From assembly GCA_003353825.1 (NCBI GenBank), contig PIVW01000143.1:1-12020 (forward strand): 12,020 nucleotides of DNA, read 5' to 3'. The position numbers and the translations under genes were made by a program. Origin of the DNA: Chloroflexota bacterium (GTDB lineage: Bacteria > Chloroflexota > Anaerolineae > J102). Positions 1 through 6,256 of the stretch are shown one piece after another; position 1 is the first letter of the stretch; each line of letters begins with the position of its first letter. The notes under the pieces are model-generated. The model made no database searches, was not told where the DNA came from, and was given only the letters and a program-made list of their open reading frames with translations.

Positions 1-33
1 TGACTGAAAAAGGAGCGCCAGCCACCAGTCAAA

Positions 34-357
34 ATGCCTCAACGAAAGTATAGCAAAGACCAAAGCAAAGTAGCCAAAGCGAATCCTCGTGTGATTCTGC
101 CGATTACATATCCTGAATACCAGAAAACGTCATCAGACGCGAAGCGATTTCGGCTATGGTTAGATGAGATGATCGATAGATATCCAGAGTTGTTCCCCCG
201 AGTGATCGAGGAGGGATACACATTACACGACATTCTACCTGCGTCGGTAAAACTGGCAGATGTACACTTTCGGCGTATCAAGCTGAAGGGAGGAGAACAA
301 GGAGTAGCGGGCCATCTCCCCTGTTCACCAACGCAATGGTATCGTCTATCACGATAA
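34..357 (+). pseudogene. Remnant of an IS transposase (N-terminal fragment)
   Basis: The first ~85 residues (MPQRKYSKDQSKVAKANPRV..., then YPEYQKTSSDAKRFRLWLDEM, IEEGYTLHDILPASVKLADVHFRRIKLKG) look like the N-terminus of a transposase-type protein I associate with insertion sequences of Chloroflexi and filamentous cyanobacteria; this is recognition from memory, not a search. The resemblance stops near residue 86-90, and the last ~20 residues look like unrelated out-of-frame sequence. The 107-residue product is far shorter than a working transposase of several hundred residues and lacks any catalytic DDE part. The start has only a distant purine stretch upstream (AGGAG near 11-15). I found no second half of the gene and no terminal inverted repeats in the following 230 bases, so this is probably a decayed end of an element. 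It could instead be a small unrelated hypothetical gene. Confidence 0.45.
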
Positions 358-587
358 CTGGCTTCACAACCTCCTCATTTCGACTTCTTGCACAGGTCTG
401 GAGACCAACCACAGAATAAACTAGAACCAGTGTTTTTCTAAGGCTATTTTCGCCCTTATACTTGAGGATAATGTTTCACGCAATATCAGCCGGCGCTATG
501 CAGCTATTATACGCCGATACACGCTATTTGCTCGCGAGATTGACCGCGCATGACCATCAACCCATTATCACTGAGCTACCAAATCTA

Positions 588-1652
588 TCAAGCCCCATAA
601 CGGCGGTAACGCTCAATGACCTCATACATAGCGAATAGATTTTCATCGGCTGTGCCATAGTCTATGTTGATGCAACACACACCGACCTTGTCAAGTGGGC
701 CTGCTGCTTGCAATAGCTTTTCAGTGTCTTCAGCAATATCCTTTGGCGATTTCTGCATCATGCGGATGGGGCTGAGGCGCAGATTGAGGAAGACATCGGG
801 TAGTGCCTCGCGCACCTGTGCTACATCCGATTCCCAACCTACCCCCACCATCTCCAAGGGCAACTCAGCATACACCGGTGCCATCTTGTGCAGATTGTTG
901 CCGCAATGGTGGATGCCGTAAGGCGATATCCGTTCGGCCATATCTCGTTCGACGGCGAGATGTAATTCGTGATAACTCTTGGGTGAGATCATCTGCACGG
1001 AGCAATTGGCGTGGAAAAACATGCGGGGATCCACGTGCTCGACCATGCGATTGACCGAAATAGAGCAACTTCCAGTTCGCTCACGCAGGTAGAGCGCCAC
1101 ATTAACGATAAGTTCCCCGATCATGTCCAGGAGACGCTTGACAAGTTCAGGTGCTTTGTAGAAATCGATGTACAATTGCTGCCCATAGAGATGATAGGCG
1201 GCATTGAGCAGGCCGTCGGTATTCATGTCTCCGACCACATAACCCCACTCCGCTTCCAGAGCATCCATCTGCATGATGAATTCATTCATGGGCCAAGTCG
1301 TACGAAAATCGGGTTTCTCTAGCGCTTCGACTTGCTCCCTCGTCAAGTCCAAAGGCATGGGTTGGGGGGCGGCATCTTTCTCGAACCAGACCTCGCAACC
1401 CAACAGGGCGGGGATAACAAAACCGCCAGCTACGTGCATGGATCCGATAATAGGGCGAGGTTGGGGATCTGGCTCACCCAAACCCATATCACCATAGCGC
1501 TCATACAAGACCCGGCGCCCAATGACGTCGTTCTGAATTCGGGCTTCAGGGTCGAAGTAAAAGGACTTATCAAAAGATACACCGGCGGTCTGGTACCACC
1601 AGTTGGGGTTGAAGATCAGTTCAACGGGGAGAAAATCAGTATGAGTTGACAT
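588..1652 (-). CDS. UroD/MtaA-superfamily protein (methyltransferase-like), divergent copy
   Basis: A 354-residue protein of the uroporphyrinogen decarboxylase superfamily, which includes HemE and the MtaA/MtbA/CmuA corrinoid methyltransferases. It lacks the HemE N-terminal PVWxMRQAGR signature, so a haem role is unlikely. A zinc-site-like motif is visible: His249/Cys250 in GIHHCGNN (H-x-C with His248) and Cys326/Cys327 in VGVCCIN, matching the H-x-C...C pattern of MtaA-type enzymes. Family length is 330-390 residues. The ATG at 1652 is chosen. A TTG at 1691 would add 13 residues, but neither start has a good Shine-Dalgarno. It stands alone, is transcribed away from the ppk2 gene, and has a strong promoter ~170 bases upstream. 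It is very divergent from the two UroD-like genes at 6257-8616 and ends at TGA. The substrate cannot be read from sequence; methyl transfer from a small methylated compound is an inference. Confidence 0.85.
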   Translation of the reverse strand: MSTHTDFLPVELIFNPNWWYQTAGVSFDKSFYFDPEARIQNDVIGRRVLYERYGDMGLGEPDPQPRPIIGSMHVAGGFVIPALLGCEVWFEKDAAPQPMPLDLTREQVEALEKPDFRTTWPMNEFIMQMDALEAEWGYVVGDMNTDGLLNAAYHLYGQQLYIDFYKAPELVKRLLDMIGELIVNVALYLRERTGSCSISVNRMVEHVDPRMFFHANCSVQMISPKSYHELHLAVERDMAERISPYGIHHCGNNLHKMAPVYAELPLEMVGVGWESDVAQVREALPDVFLNLRLSPIRMMQKSPKDIAEDTEKLLQAAGPLDKVGVCCINIDYGTADENLFAMYEVIERYRRYGA

Positions 1653-1754
1653 AAAGTTAATCGTTGTTGAATGGGATGGGTCGTCCGTCAAGAAATGGTT
1701 GGGCGGAAATAAATTTATCAGTCTTCAGTTCTACTCTGCTCCCCATGTATGAAT

Positions 1755-1793
1755 CTTGATGAAAATCGGTTATTCTACGCTACGATAATCAAG
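1755..1793 (-). promoter_or_regulatory. Hairpin in the untranslated leader of the UroD-like gene
   Basis: On the minus strand CTTGAT (1793-1788) pairs with ATCAAG (1760-1755), and ATCG (1786-1783) pairs with CGAT (1768-1765). The arms are separated by a 1-versus-4 base internal loop and a 14-base apical loop. It lies between the predicted promoter at 1821-1849 and the ATG at 1652, so it would be in the leader RNA. I recognise no known riboswitch class and no B12 box. It may be a folding accident in an AT-rich stretch. Confidence 0.3.
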
Positions 1794-1820
1794 TAAAGTG
1801 GTACTACTTAAATTTACGGC

Positions 1821-1849
1821 ACTGTAGCACGCGCTGCGATTGATGTCAA
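1821..1849 (-). promoter_or_regulatory. Sigma70-type promoter for the UroD-like gene at 588-1652
   Basis: Reading the minus strand, a perfect TTGACA (-35, 1849-1844) is followed after exactly 17 bases by TACAGT (-10, 1826-1821, four of six consensus bases). A start point near 1814 would leave a leader of about 160 nt before the ATG at 1652. The leader contains the hairpin at 1755-1793. Confidence 0.55.
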
Positions 1850-1900
1850 CGCCCTTTGTAGTGGCGGTTACGGGCGTATGTGCCGACTTTGTAAGTACGT

Positions 1901-1954
1901 GATAAACTAAAGGGACTGGCGGTCTTCCAAGGAGTGCCAGTCTTGATAAACTAA
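1901..1954 (+). promoter_or_regulatory. Direct repeats flanking a hairpin just upstream of ppk2
   Basis: The 10-mer gataaactaa occurs at 1901-1910 and again at 1945-1954, where it runs into the Shine-Dalgarno. Between the copies an inverted repeat GACTGGC (1914-1920) / GCCAGTC (1936-1942) can form a 7-bp stem. Its position, 11-50 bases before the start codon, would suit control of translation initiation or a repressor site. No regulator is identifiable. Confidence 0.35.
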
Positions 1955-1959
1955 GGAGG
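1953..1959 (+). promoter_or_regulatory. Strong ribosome binding site of ppk2
   Basis: AAGGAGG lies five bases before the ATG at 1965 and overlaps the second copy of the gataaactaa repeat, so anything binding that repeat or the adjacent hairpin could block it. Confidence 0.7.
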
Positions 1960-1964
1960 CTACC

Positions 1965-2807
1965 ATGTCGAAAAAGCACGATAAACGCCTGAGAACCGAT
2001 AGTGCAAAGCATTCGGGCGATAAGCCAAAAAAGATGAAGCGCCAGGAATTTGAACAAGAACTGGCCAGATTGGAGATCGAGCTCGTCAAACTCCAGGGCT
2101 GGATCAAAGAAAAGGGTTTGAAAATAGCAATCATTTTTGAAGGGCGAGATTCCGCCGGTAAAGGTGGCGTGATTAAACGGATCACCTACCGTCTCAGCCC
2201 TCGTGTCGCCCGTGTTGTAGCTCTGCAAGCACCCACCGAGAAAGAGCGCTCACAGTGGTACTTTCAGCGCTACGTCCCTCACTTGCCCTCAGCCGGCGAG
2301 ATGGTTTTATTCGACCGCAGTTGGTACAATCGGGCCGGGGTCGAACGGGTAATGGGATTCTGCAATGAGGACGAGTTGGCTGAGTTCTTCGCTACCGTCA
2401 ATGGCTTCGAGCTTGCGCTTGTTCGTTCGGGTACCATCCTCATCAAATACTGGCTGGACATCGCCGACGAAACCCAAGAAGATCGATTCGAACAGCGCAT
2501 CCATGATCCACGCAAACGTTGGAAACTCAGCCCCATGGACCTGGAAGCCCGCTCTCGATGGGTGGACTATTCTCGTGCCCGGGATGCCATGCTGATGCAA
2601 ACGAGCACCGTACATGCGCCCTGGTATCTTGTCGATGCCAACGTCAAACGCCATGCCCGTCTCAATATCATCTCGCATTTGCTCAGCACAGTTCCGTATG
2701 AAGACCTGACCCCCGTGCACTTGGAACTGCCGCCCCGCCAACCCGCCGGTGACTACAAGGCGCCTGATTTTTCTGAGTACAATTTCGTCCCGACCATCTA
2801 TCCCTGA
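1965..2807 (+). CDS. ppk2: Polyphosphate kinase 2 (PPK2 family)
   Basis: A 280-residue cytoplasmic kinase that moves phosphate between polyphosphate and nucleotides (usually ADP/ATP or GDP/GTP). Visible motifs in order: a basic, Lys-rich N-tail; Walker A GRDSAGKGG at 60-68; an arginine-rich segment with QRYVPHLP around 101-108; Walker B VLFDRSWYNR at 114-123; and the lid motif DPRKRWKLS at 181-189 followed by MDLEAR. The C-terminus (PPRQPAGDY...VPTIYP) resembles single-domain class I PPK2 proteins of 260-300 residues, so the gene looks full length. The start is well supported: AAGGAGG at 1953-1959 lies five bases before ATG 1965. It ends at TGA and no partner gene follows. Nucleotide preference (ADP versus GDP/AMP) cannot be decided by eye. 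Confidence 0.95.
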   Translation: MSKKHDKRLRTDSAKHSGDKPKKMKRQEFEQELARLEIELVKLQGWIKEKGLKIAIIFEGRDSAGKGGVIKRITYRLSPRVARVVALQAPTEKERSQWYFQRYVPHLPSAGEMVLFDRSWYNRAGVERVMGFCNEDELAEFFATVNGFELALVRSGTILIKYWLDIADETQEDRFEQRIHDPRKRWKLSPMDLEARSRWVDYSRARDAMLMQTSTVHAPWYLVDANVKRHARLNIISHLLSTVPYEDLTPVHLELPPRQPAGDYKAPDFSEYNFVPTIYP

Positions 2808-2813
2808 TGTGGT

Positions 2814-2853
2814 TGGTCGCGTGGTCGCGTGGTCATAGGGTCGTGTAGTCTTG
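2814..2853 (+). repeat. Degenerate octamer tandem repeat (tggtcgcg)
   Basis: Five consecutive 8-base units begin seven bases after the ppk2 stop codon: tggtcgcg, tggtcgcg, tggtcata, gggtcgtg, tagtcttg. The first two are identical and the rest decay progressively. This resembles the short tandemly repeated sequences known from intergenic DNA of some filamentous bacteria. Confidence 0.6.
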
Positions 2854-2931
2854 GATTCGATGTATGTACGGTCGCTAGGAGGCCGTCACCTCGTCACTTT
2901 TTCGGGTGGCCGCTTGTCACTTGCCACACAC

Positions 2932-2959
2932 ATCGACAGAAGGTTGTCGATCATTTTTT
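2932..2959 (+). terminator. Possible rho-independent terminator of ppk2
   Basis: ATCGACA (2932-2938) and TGTCGAT (2945-2951) form a 7-bp stem with a 6-base loop, followed two bases later by six T (2954-2959). The stem is only moderately GC-rich and lies about 125 bases beyond the ppk2 stop, so termination is plausible rather than certain. The arm sequence recurs in the palindrome at 3186-3201. Confidence 0.35.
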
Positions 2960-2961
2960 CA

Positions 2962-2993
2962 TAAGCGCCTGGCGGTTGTCCAGACTGCGCTGG
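2962..2993 (+). repeat. Degenerate 32-bp intergenic repeat, copy 1
   Basis: It aligns without gaps to 3086-3117 with 23 of 32 identical bases. The conserved parts are taagcg at the left and tccagact-cgctgg at the right, while the middle has diverged. The right end (CCAG...CTGG) can form a small hairpin in both copies. Confidence 0.4.
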
Positions 2994-3085
2994 GGAAATC
3001 AGGCCCCGTTGGGGTAGTTAGCAAGTAGTAGGGAGCAGGTGCGAGTGTGCGAGAGCGGTTACAAAAGAAACTTGCCACTTGTGCG

Positions 3086-3117
3086 TAAGCGTCTACGACT
3101 ATTCCAGACTTCGCTGG
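3086..3117 (+). repeat. Degenerate 32-bp intergenic repeat, copy 2
   Basis: Partner of the copy at 2962-2993, in the same orientation and offset by 124 bases. It keeps the CCAG...CTGG hairpin at its right end although the centre differs. Conserved ends with a variable centre fit an old dispersed repeat family or a small RNA-type element; no protein is encoded. Confidence 0.4.
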
Positions 3118-3142
3118 TATAAATGACTTGGCGTTGAAGTGA

Positions 3143-3170
3143 TCACCTTGTCACCCCTTCACCTTGTCAG
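3143..3170 (+). repeat. Octamer tandem repeat (tcaccttg)
   Basis: Period-8 units tcaccttg, tcacccct, tcaccttg and a partial tcag. A related pair, cgtcacct/cgtcactt, lies at 2884-2899. The unit differs from the tggtcgcg tract beside ppk2, so two unit types of equal period occupy one intergenic region. Confidence 0.5.
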
Positions 3171-3185
3171 ATAAGAGACCAACAC

Positions 3186-3209
3186 CGACAAAACTTTGTC
3201 GATATCGAC
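3186..3209. repeat. Overlapping palindromes (possible operator or hairpin)
   Basis: CGACAAA / TTTGTCG (3186-3192 and 3195-3201) is a 7-bp inverted repeat with a two-base centre. It overlaps the perfect 12-base palindrome GTCGATATCGAC at 3198-3209. The pair lies ~140 bases upstream of the ATG at 3347 and shares its CGACA/TGTCG core with the hairpin at 2932-2951. It could be a protein-binding site or part of the repeat family. Confidence 0.35.
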
Positions 3210-3346
3210 GCCGTATGCGCCTAAACAGAATCATATTCATTTCTTCACCGTTTCTGAACATCCTGCTGGTAAAGTGTTGACAACTCCCCTTAAACAGGCT
3301 TACGCAAGTATGCCCGAACCATTAAAAAAACACTGGAGGTAATCCA

Positions 3347-6055
3347 ATGGATGGATTCATCACAAAAAAACGGATCGACGATACGGTTTCTAATAACATC
3401 TTAAGGATGATAGTCTTGGCACCTATATTTGTAGCTTTACTTCTCCTGGCTTTGTCTGGCGCCTCCTCTGCTCAACCGACAACGCCAGCGAGCGGGCTAA
3501 CGCGTAGCTATCCAGTAGTGGATACCGGCCAGACAAGCTGCTACGATAGCAGCAATGTCATCACATGCCCCACCACAGGGGAAGCCGTTGCTGGTCAGGA
3601 TGCCCAACGAGCAGGCAATCAGCCCAGTTTCATCGATAACGACGATGGCACTATCAGCGACAACGTCACCGGCCTGATGTGGCAGAAGAGCGCCGACATG
3701 GACGAGGACGGCGATATCGATGCGGCCGACAAACTGACCTATGATCAAGCCCAGGCCGGCGCCGCTACTTTGACGCTGGCCGGCTACGACGACTGGCGGC
3801 TTCCGACGATCAAGGAACTCTACTCGCTAATCGATTTCAGCGGCGTGGATCCCAGTGGCTGGAATGGCAGCGACACGTCCGTATTGGTACCTTTTATCGA
3901 TACTGAGTATTTTGATTTTGCTTATGGCGACACGAGTGCCGGCGAGCGCATCATCGACGCCCAGTACGCGTCAAGCACCTTGTATGTCAGCACGACCATG
4001 AACGGTAATGAGACCCTGTTCGGAGTGAATTTCGCCGATGGCCGTATCAAAGGCTATGGTCTCTCACTGCGTGGAAGAGACAAGACTTTCTTCGCAAAGT
4101 ATGTTCGAGGAAATGTCGATTATGGCGAGAACGACCTGGTCGACAACGGAGACGGCACCATCACTGACAGCGCTACAGACCTGATGTGGGCGCAGAGTGA
4201 CAGCGGTGCAGGGCTGGACTGGGAACAAGCCCTGGCCTGGGTAGAGCAAAGCAACGCCGAAAACTATCTGGGCTACGACGATTGGCATCTGCCGGACGCC
4301 AAGGAATTGCAGAGCATTGTTGATTACAGCCGTTCGCCCGCTACCAGCAGTTCCGCTGCAATCGATCCTCTGTTCAATGCTGCCAGTATCACGAACGAAG
4401 CGGGCCAAAGCGACTACCCCGCCTATTGGAGCAGTACCACCCACGCCAATTGGACTAACAGACCCGGCGTCTACGCTGTCTATGTGAACTTTGGCCGTTC
4501 GATGGGGTACATGAACGGCACATGGCTGGACGTCCACGGCGCCGGCGCCCAACGCAGCGACCCTAAGAGCGGAGACCCCGATGACTGGCCGACCGGGCAC
4601 GGCCCTCAGGGTGATGGCATCCGAATCTACAACTACGTTCGTCTGGTGCGGAATGCCGATGCCACATCCTCAACAGCAACAGCTACACCTACCTCAACAC
4701 CAACCGCTACATCGAATTCCACCCTCTTGCCAGATGATCAGATATATCTGCCGATAATCTTGGACGGTGGTTCGGCGACCATTACGCCAACTGCCACCCC
4801 TTCCGCCACGACTACCCCCATCCCTTCCGCCACGACTACCCCCATCGCCCCGACCGCCGACGGCTACAACCTCTTTTCCCCTCTACGTAATACGTCTACT
4901 TATCTGATAGATGATGAGGGGGAAACCGTTTTCACCTGGGCCAGTAGCTACCCCCCAGGTAACGCCGTCTACCTGTTGGAAAATGGCAATCTACTGCGTA
5001 CCGGCAATACCGAGTCGACCAGCTTTGACGTTGGCGGTGCAGGAGGTATCGTCGAAGCAATTACATCCGCCGGTGTCGTCAACTGGTCATTTGAGTATGA
5101 CACAGCTCAAGGTCGCCTACACCACGACATCGAATCGCTACCCAATGGGAATGTGTTGATGATTGCCTGGGAAGTAAAGACTGAAGCAGAAGCCATCGCC
5201 GCCGGACGCAATCCAACCCTGCTTGCTGATAGCGAATTATGGCCCGACACTATCATCGAGATAGATCCGCGAAGCAACACCATAGTTTGGGAATGGCACG
5301 TCTGGGATCATCTGGTCCAGGATTTCGACCCAGGTAAAGCCAACTACGGTGTAGTGGCTGACCAGCCCCAGTTAATCGATCTCAACTACAGCGACTCAGG
5401 AGCACGGCCTGGCACTGCCGATTGGAATCACACCAACGCCATTGACTACAATGCCGGGCTCGACCAGATCTTGCTTAGTGTGCGCGGCTTCAGCGAGATT
5501 TGGGTGATTGACCACAGCACCACCACAGCCGAGGCTGCCGGCCACAGTGGGGGTGTCAGTGGCAAGGGTGGTGACCTGCTCTATCGCTGGGGCAATCCCC
5601 AGGCTTTTGATAGTGGAGACAGCGGCGATCAGCAGTTGTTCGTGCAACACGATGCTCAGTGGATACCATCCGGATACCCAGGTGAAGGCAACATTCTGGT
5701 GTTTAACAACGGCAGCGGGCGAGCAGGTGGCAATTACTCCTCTGTAGATGAAATTACTCCACCCATAGATAACGACGGTAACTATAGCGGTTCTGGTCCT
5801 ACCGCCGGTTTCGGTCCTACCGCCCCCACGTGGAGCTACACCGCTCCCTCCCCAACCGATTTTTACGCAACCAACATTTCCGGTGCGCAGCGGCTCTCCA
5901 ATGGCAACACCCTCATCTGCGATGGCCCTGCAGGCTACTTTTTTGAGGTGAACACTGCGGGCGACCTGGTCTGGGACTATGATTATGGTCAACCTGTCTT
6001 TCGCGTCACCCGTTATCAGTCAAATTATCCCGGGTTGCCGACGATAAGCCAGTAG
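3347..6055 (+). CDS. Secreted two-part protein: two DUF1566 (Lcl_C) domains plus arylsulfotransferase-like domain
   Basis: A 902-residue exported protein. Residues 1-42 form a signal peptide (KKR near the N-terminus, hydrophobic 20-39, likely cleavage after SGASSA). Two DUF1566/Lcl_C-type domains follow: ~95-255 (DNDDGTISDNVTGLMWQ, GYDDWRLPTIKEL) and ~264-436 (DNGDGTITDSATDLMW, GYDDWHLPDAKEL, ending YNYVRLVRN). A Thr/Pro/Ser-rich linker (437-503) contains DQIYLPIIL at 464-472. Residues 505-900 resemble the ArylSulfotransferase (ASST) family: repeated NGN-L beta-blade motifs, HHDIE (His593), WNHTNAIDY (His695), SVRGFSEIWVIDH (Arg713) and QHDAQW (His768). These may correspond to the three His and one Arg of the E. 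coli CFT073 ASST active site; that mapping is from memory. ASST enzymes move sulfate between phenolic esters and phenols; activity here is inferred. GGAGGT at 3335-3340, six bases before the ATG, fixes the start. It is convergent with the following operon. Confidence 0.85.
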   Translation: MDGFITKKRIDDTVSNNILRMIVLAPIFVALLLLALSGASSAQPTTPASGLTRSYPVVDTGQTSCYDSSNVITCPTTGEAVAGQDAQRAGNQPSFIDNDDGTISDNVTGLMWQKSADMDEDGDIDAADKLTYDQAQAGAATLTLAGYDDWRLPTIKELYSLIDFSGVDPSGWNGSDTSVLVPFIDTEYFDFAYGDTSAGERIIDAQYASSTLYVSTTMNGNETLFGVNFADGRIKGYGLSLRGRDKTFFAKYVRGNVDYGENDLVDNGDGTITDSATDLMWAQSDSGAGLDWEQALAWVEQSNAENYLGYDDWHLPDAKELQSIVDYSRSPATSSSAAIDPLFNAASITNEAGQSDYPAYWSSTTHANWTNRPGVYAVYVNFGRSMGYMNGTWLDVHGAGAQRSDPKSGDPDDWPTGHGPQGDGIRIYNYVRLVRNADATSSTATATPTSTPTATSNSTLLPDDQIYLPIILDGGSATITPTATPSATTTPIPSATTTPIAPTADGYNLFSPLRNTSTYLIDDEGETVFTWASSYPPGNAVYLLENGNLLRTGNTESTSFDVGGAGGIVEAITSAGVVNWSFEYDTAQGRLHHDIESLPNGNVLMIAWEVKTEAEAIAAGRNPTLLADSELWPDTIIEIDPRSNTIVWEWHVWDHLVQDFDPGKANYGVVADQPQLIDLNYSDSGARPGTADWNHTNAIDYNAGLDQILLSVRGFSEIWVIDHSTTTAEAAGHSGGVSGKGGDLLYRWGNPQAFDSGDSGDQQLFVQHDAQWIPSGYPGEGNILVFNNGSGRAGGNYSSVDEITPPIDNDGNYSGSGPTAGFGPTAPTWSYTAPSPTDFYATNISGAQRLSNGNTLICDGPAGYFFEVNTAGDLVWDYDYGQPVFRVTRYQSNYPGLPTISQ
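4798..4845 (+). repeat. Perfect 24-bp tandem duplication in the linker
   Basis: Two identical 24-base units (4798-4821 and 4822-4845) encode PSATTTPI twice (residues 485-500) in the Thr/Pro-rich linker of the secreted protein. Identity at the DNA level points to recent slippage or duplication, and such a tract may vary in copy number between strains. Confidence 0.85.
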
Positions 6056-6169
6056 TGGAAGGCTGTGTCGTTCTCGCCTGACCCATCGGCGCCAATCTCC
6101 TTCTGTGCTCTACAACGCAGGCAGGTATCAATCCAGAAGTCTTCAGATCCAAGATCGAGACCAAACGCT

Positions 6170-6207
6170 CGAAAACCACAATCAGCGTAAATTGATCGTC
6201 GTTTTCG
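6170..6207. terminator. Inverted repeat between convergent genes, possible bidirectional terminator
   Basis: Arms 6170-6184 and 6193-6207 are 15 bases each, with 13 matching positions, and enclose an 8-base loop. One mismatch becomes a G-U pair on the minus-strand transcript. It lies 115 bases after the stop of the secreted protein and 50 bases after the end of the minus-strand operon, the expected place for a shared terminator. No clear T-tract follows, apart from the TTTT within the right arm. The 200-base gap holds no credible gene. Confidence 0.4.
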
Positions 6208-6256
6208 CGTTCAATCCACCAAAATGGCACTTAGAACCTGGAACGTCAAACGCATG

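Larger units (their letters stand above)
2808..3346. other. Repeat-rich intergenic region between ppk2 and the ASST-like gene
   Basis: There is no credible gene here. The only open frame (2829-3017, 62 codons) has no ribosome binding site and a composition set by the repeats. The stretch holds two period-8 tandem tracts (2814-2853 and 3143-3170), a shorter one (cgtcacct/cgtcactt, 2884-2899), a degenerate 32-bp repeat pair, a hairpin with a T-run at 2932-2959 and nested palindromes at 3186-3209. At the far end a TTGACA at 3277-3282 could be a -35 box for the downstream gene, but no good -10 is found at the right spacing. Confidence 0.6.

Noticed and set aside
566..580. Minus-strand GGTAGCTCAGTGATA resembling a tRNA D-arm.
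   Set aside because: No matching acceptor stem, anticodon arm or GGTTCGA-type T-loop follows in the next ~70 bases.
588..1652. Annotation as hemE (true uroporphyrinogen decarboxylase).
   Set aside because: The conserved N-terminal RQAGR-type substrate motif is missing and no haem genes are nearby. The same reasoning applies to the genes at 6257-7420 and 7516-8616.
2829..3017. 62-codon open frame in the intergenic region.
   Set aside because: No ribosome binding site, overlaps octamer repeats and the hairpin, and the product resembles no protein family.
3630..4660. DUF1566 domains as possible variable proteins of a diversity-generating retroelement.
   Set aside because: No reverse transcriptase, template repeat or adenine-biased variable repeat is visible in the window.
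5396..5992. Long minus-strand open frame (198 codons) inside the secreted protein gene.
   Set aside because: It is antisense to the ASST-like domain, whose repeated motifs clearly define the plus-strand frame, and no family features are seen in the antisense product.
6006..6230. Minus-strand 74-codon open frame (MPFWWIERENDDQFTLIVVFERL...).
   Set aside because: It overlaps the end of the well-supported secreted protein and the inverted repeat, and lacks a ribosome binding site. The short FTLIVVFE segment is suggestive but insufficient.
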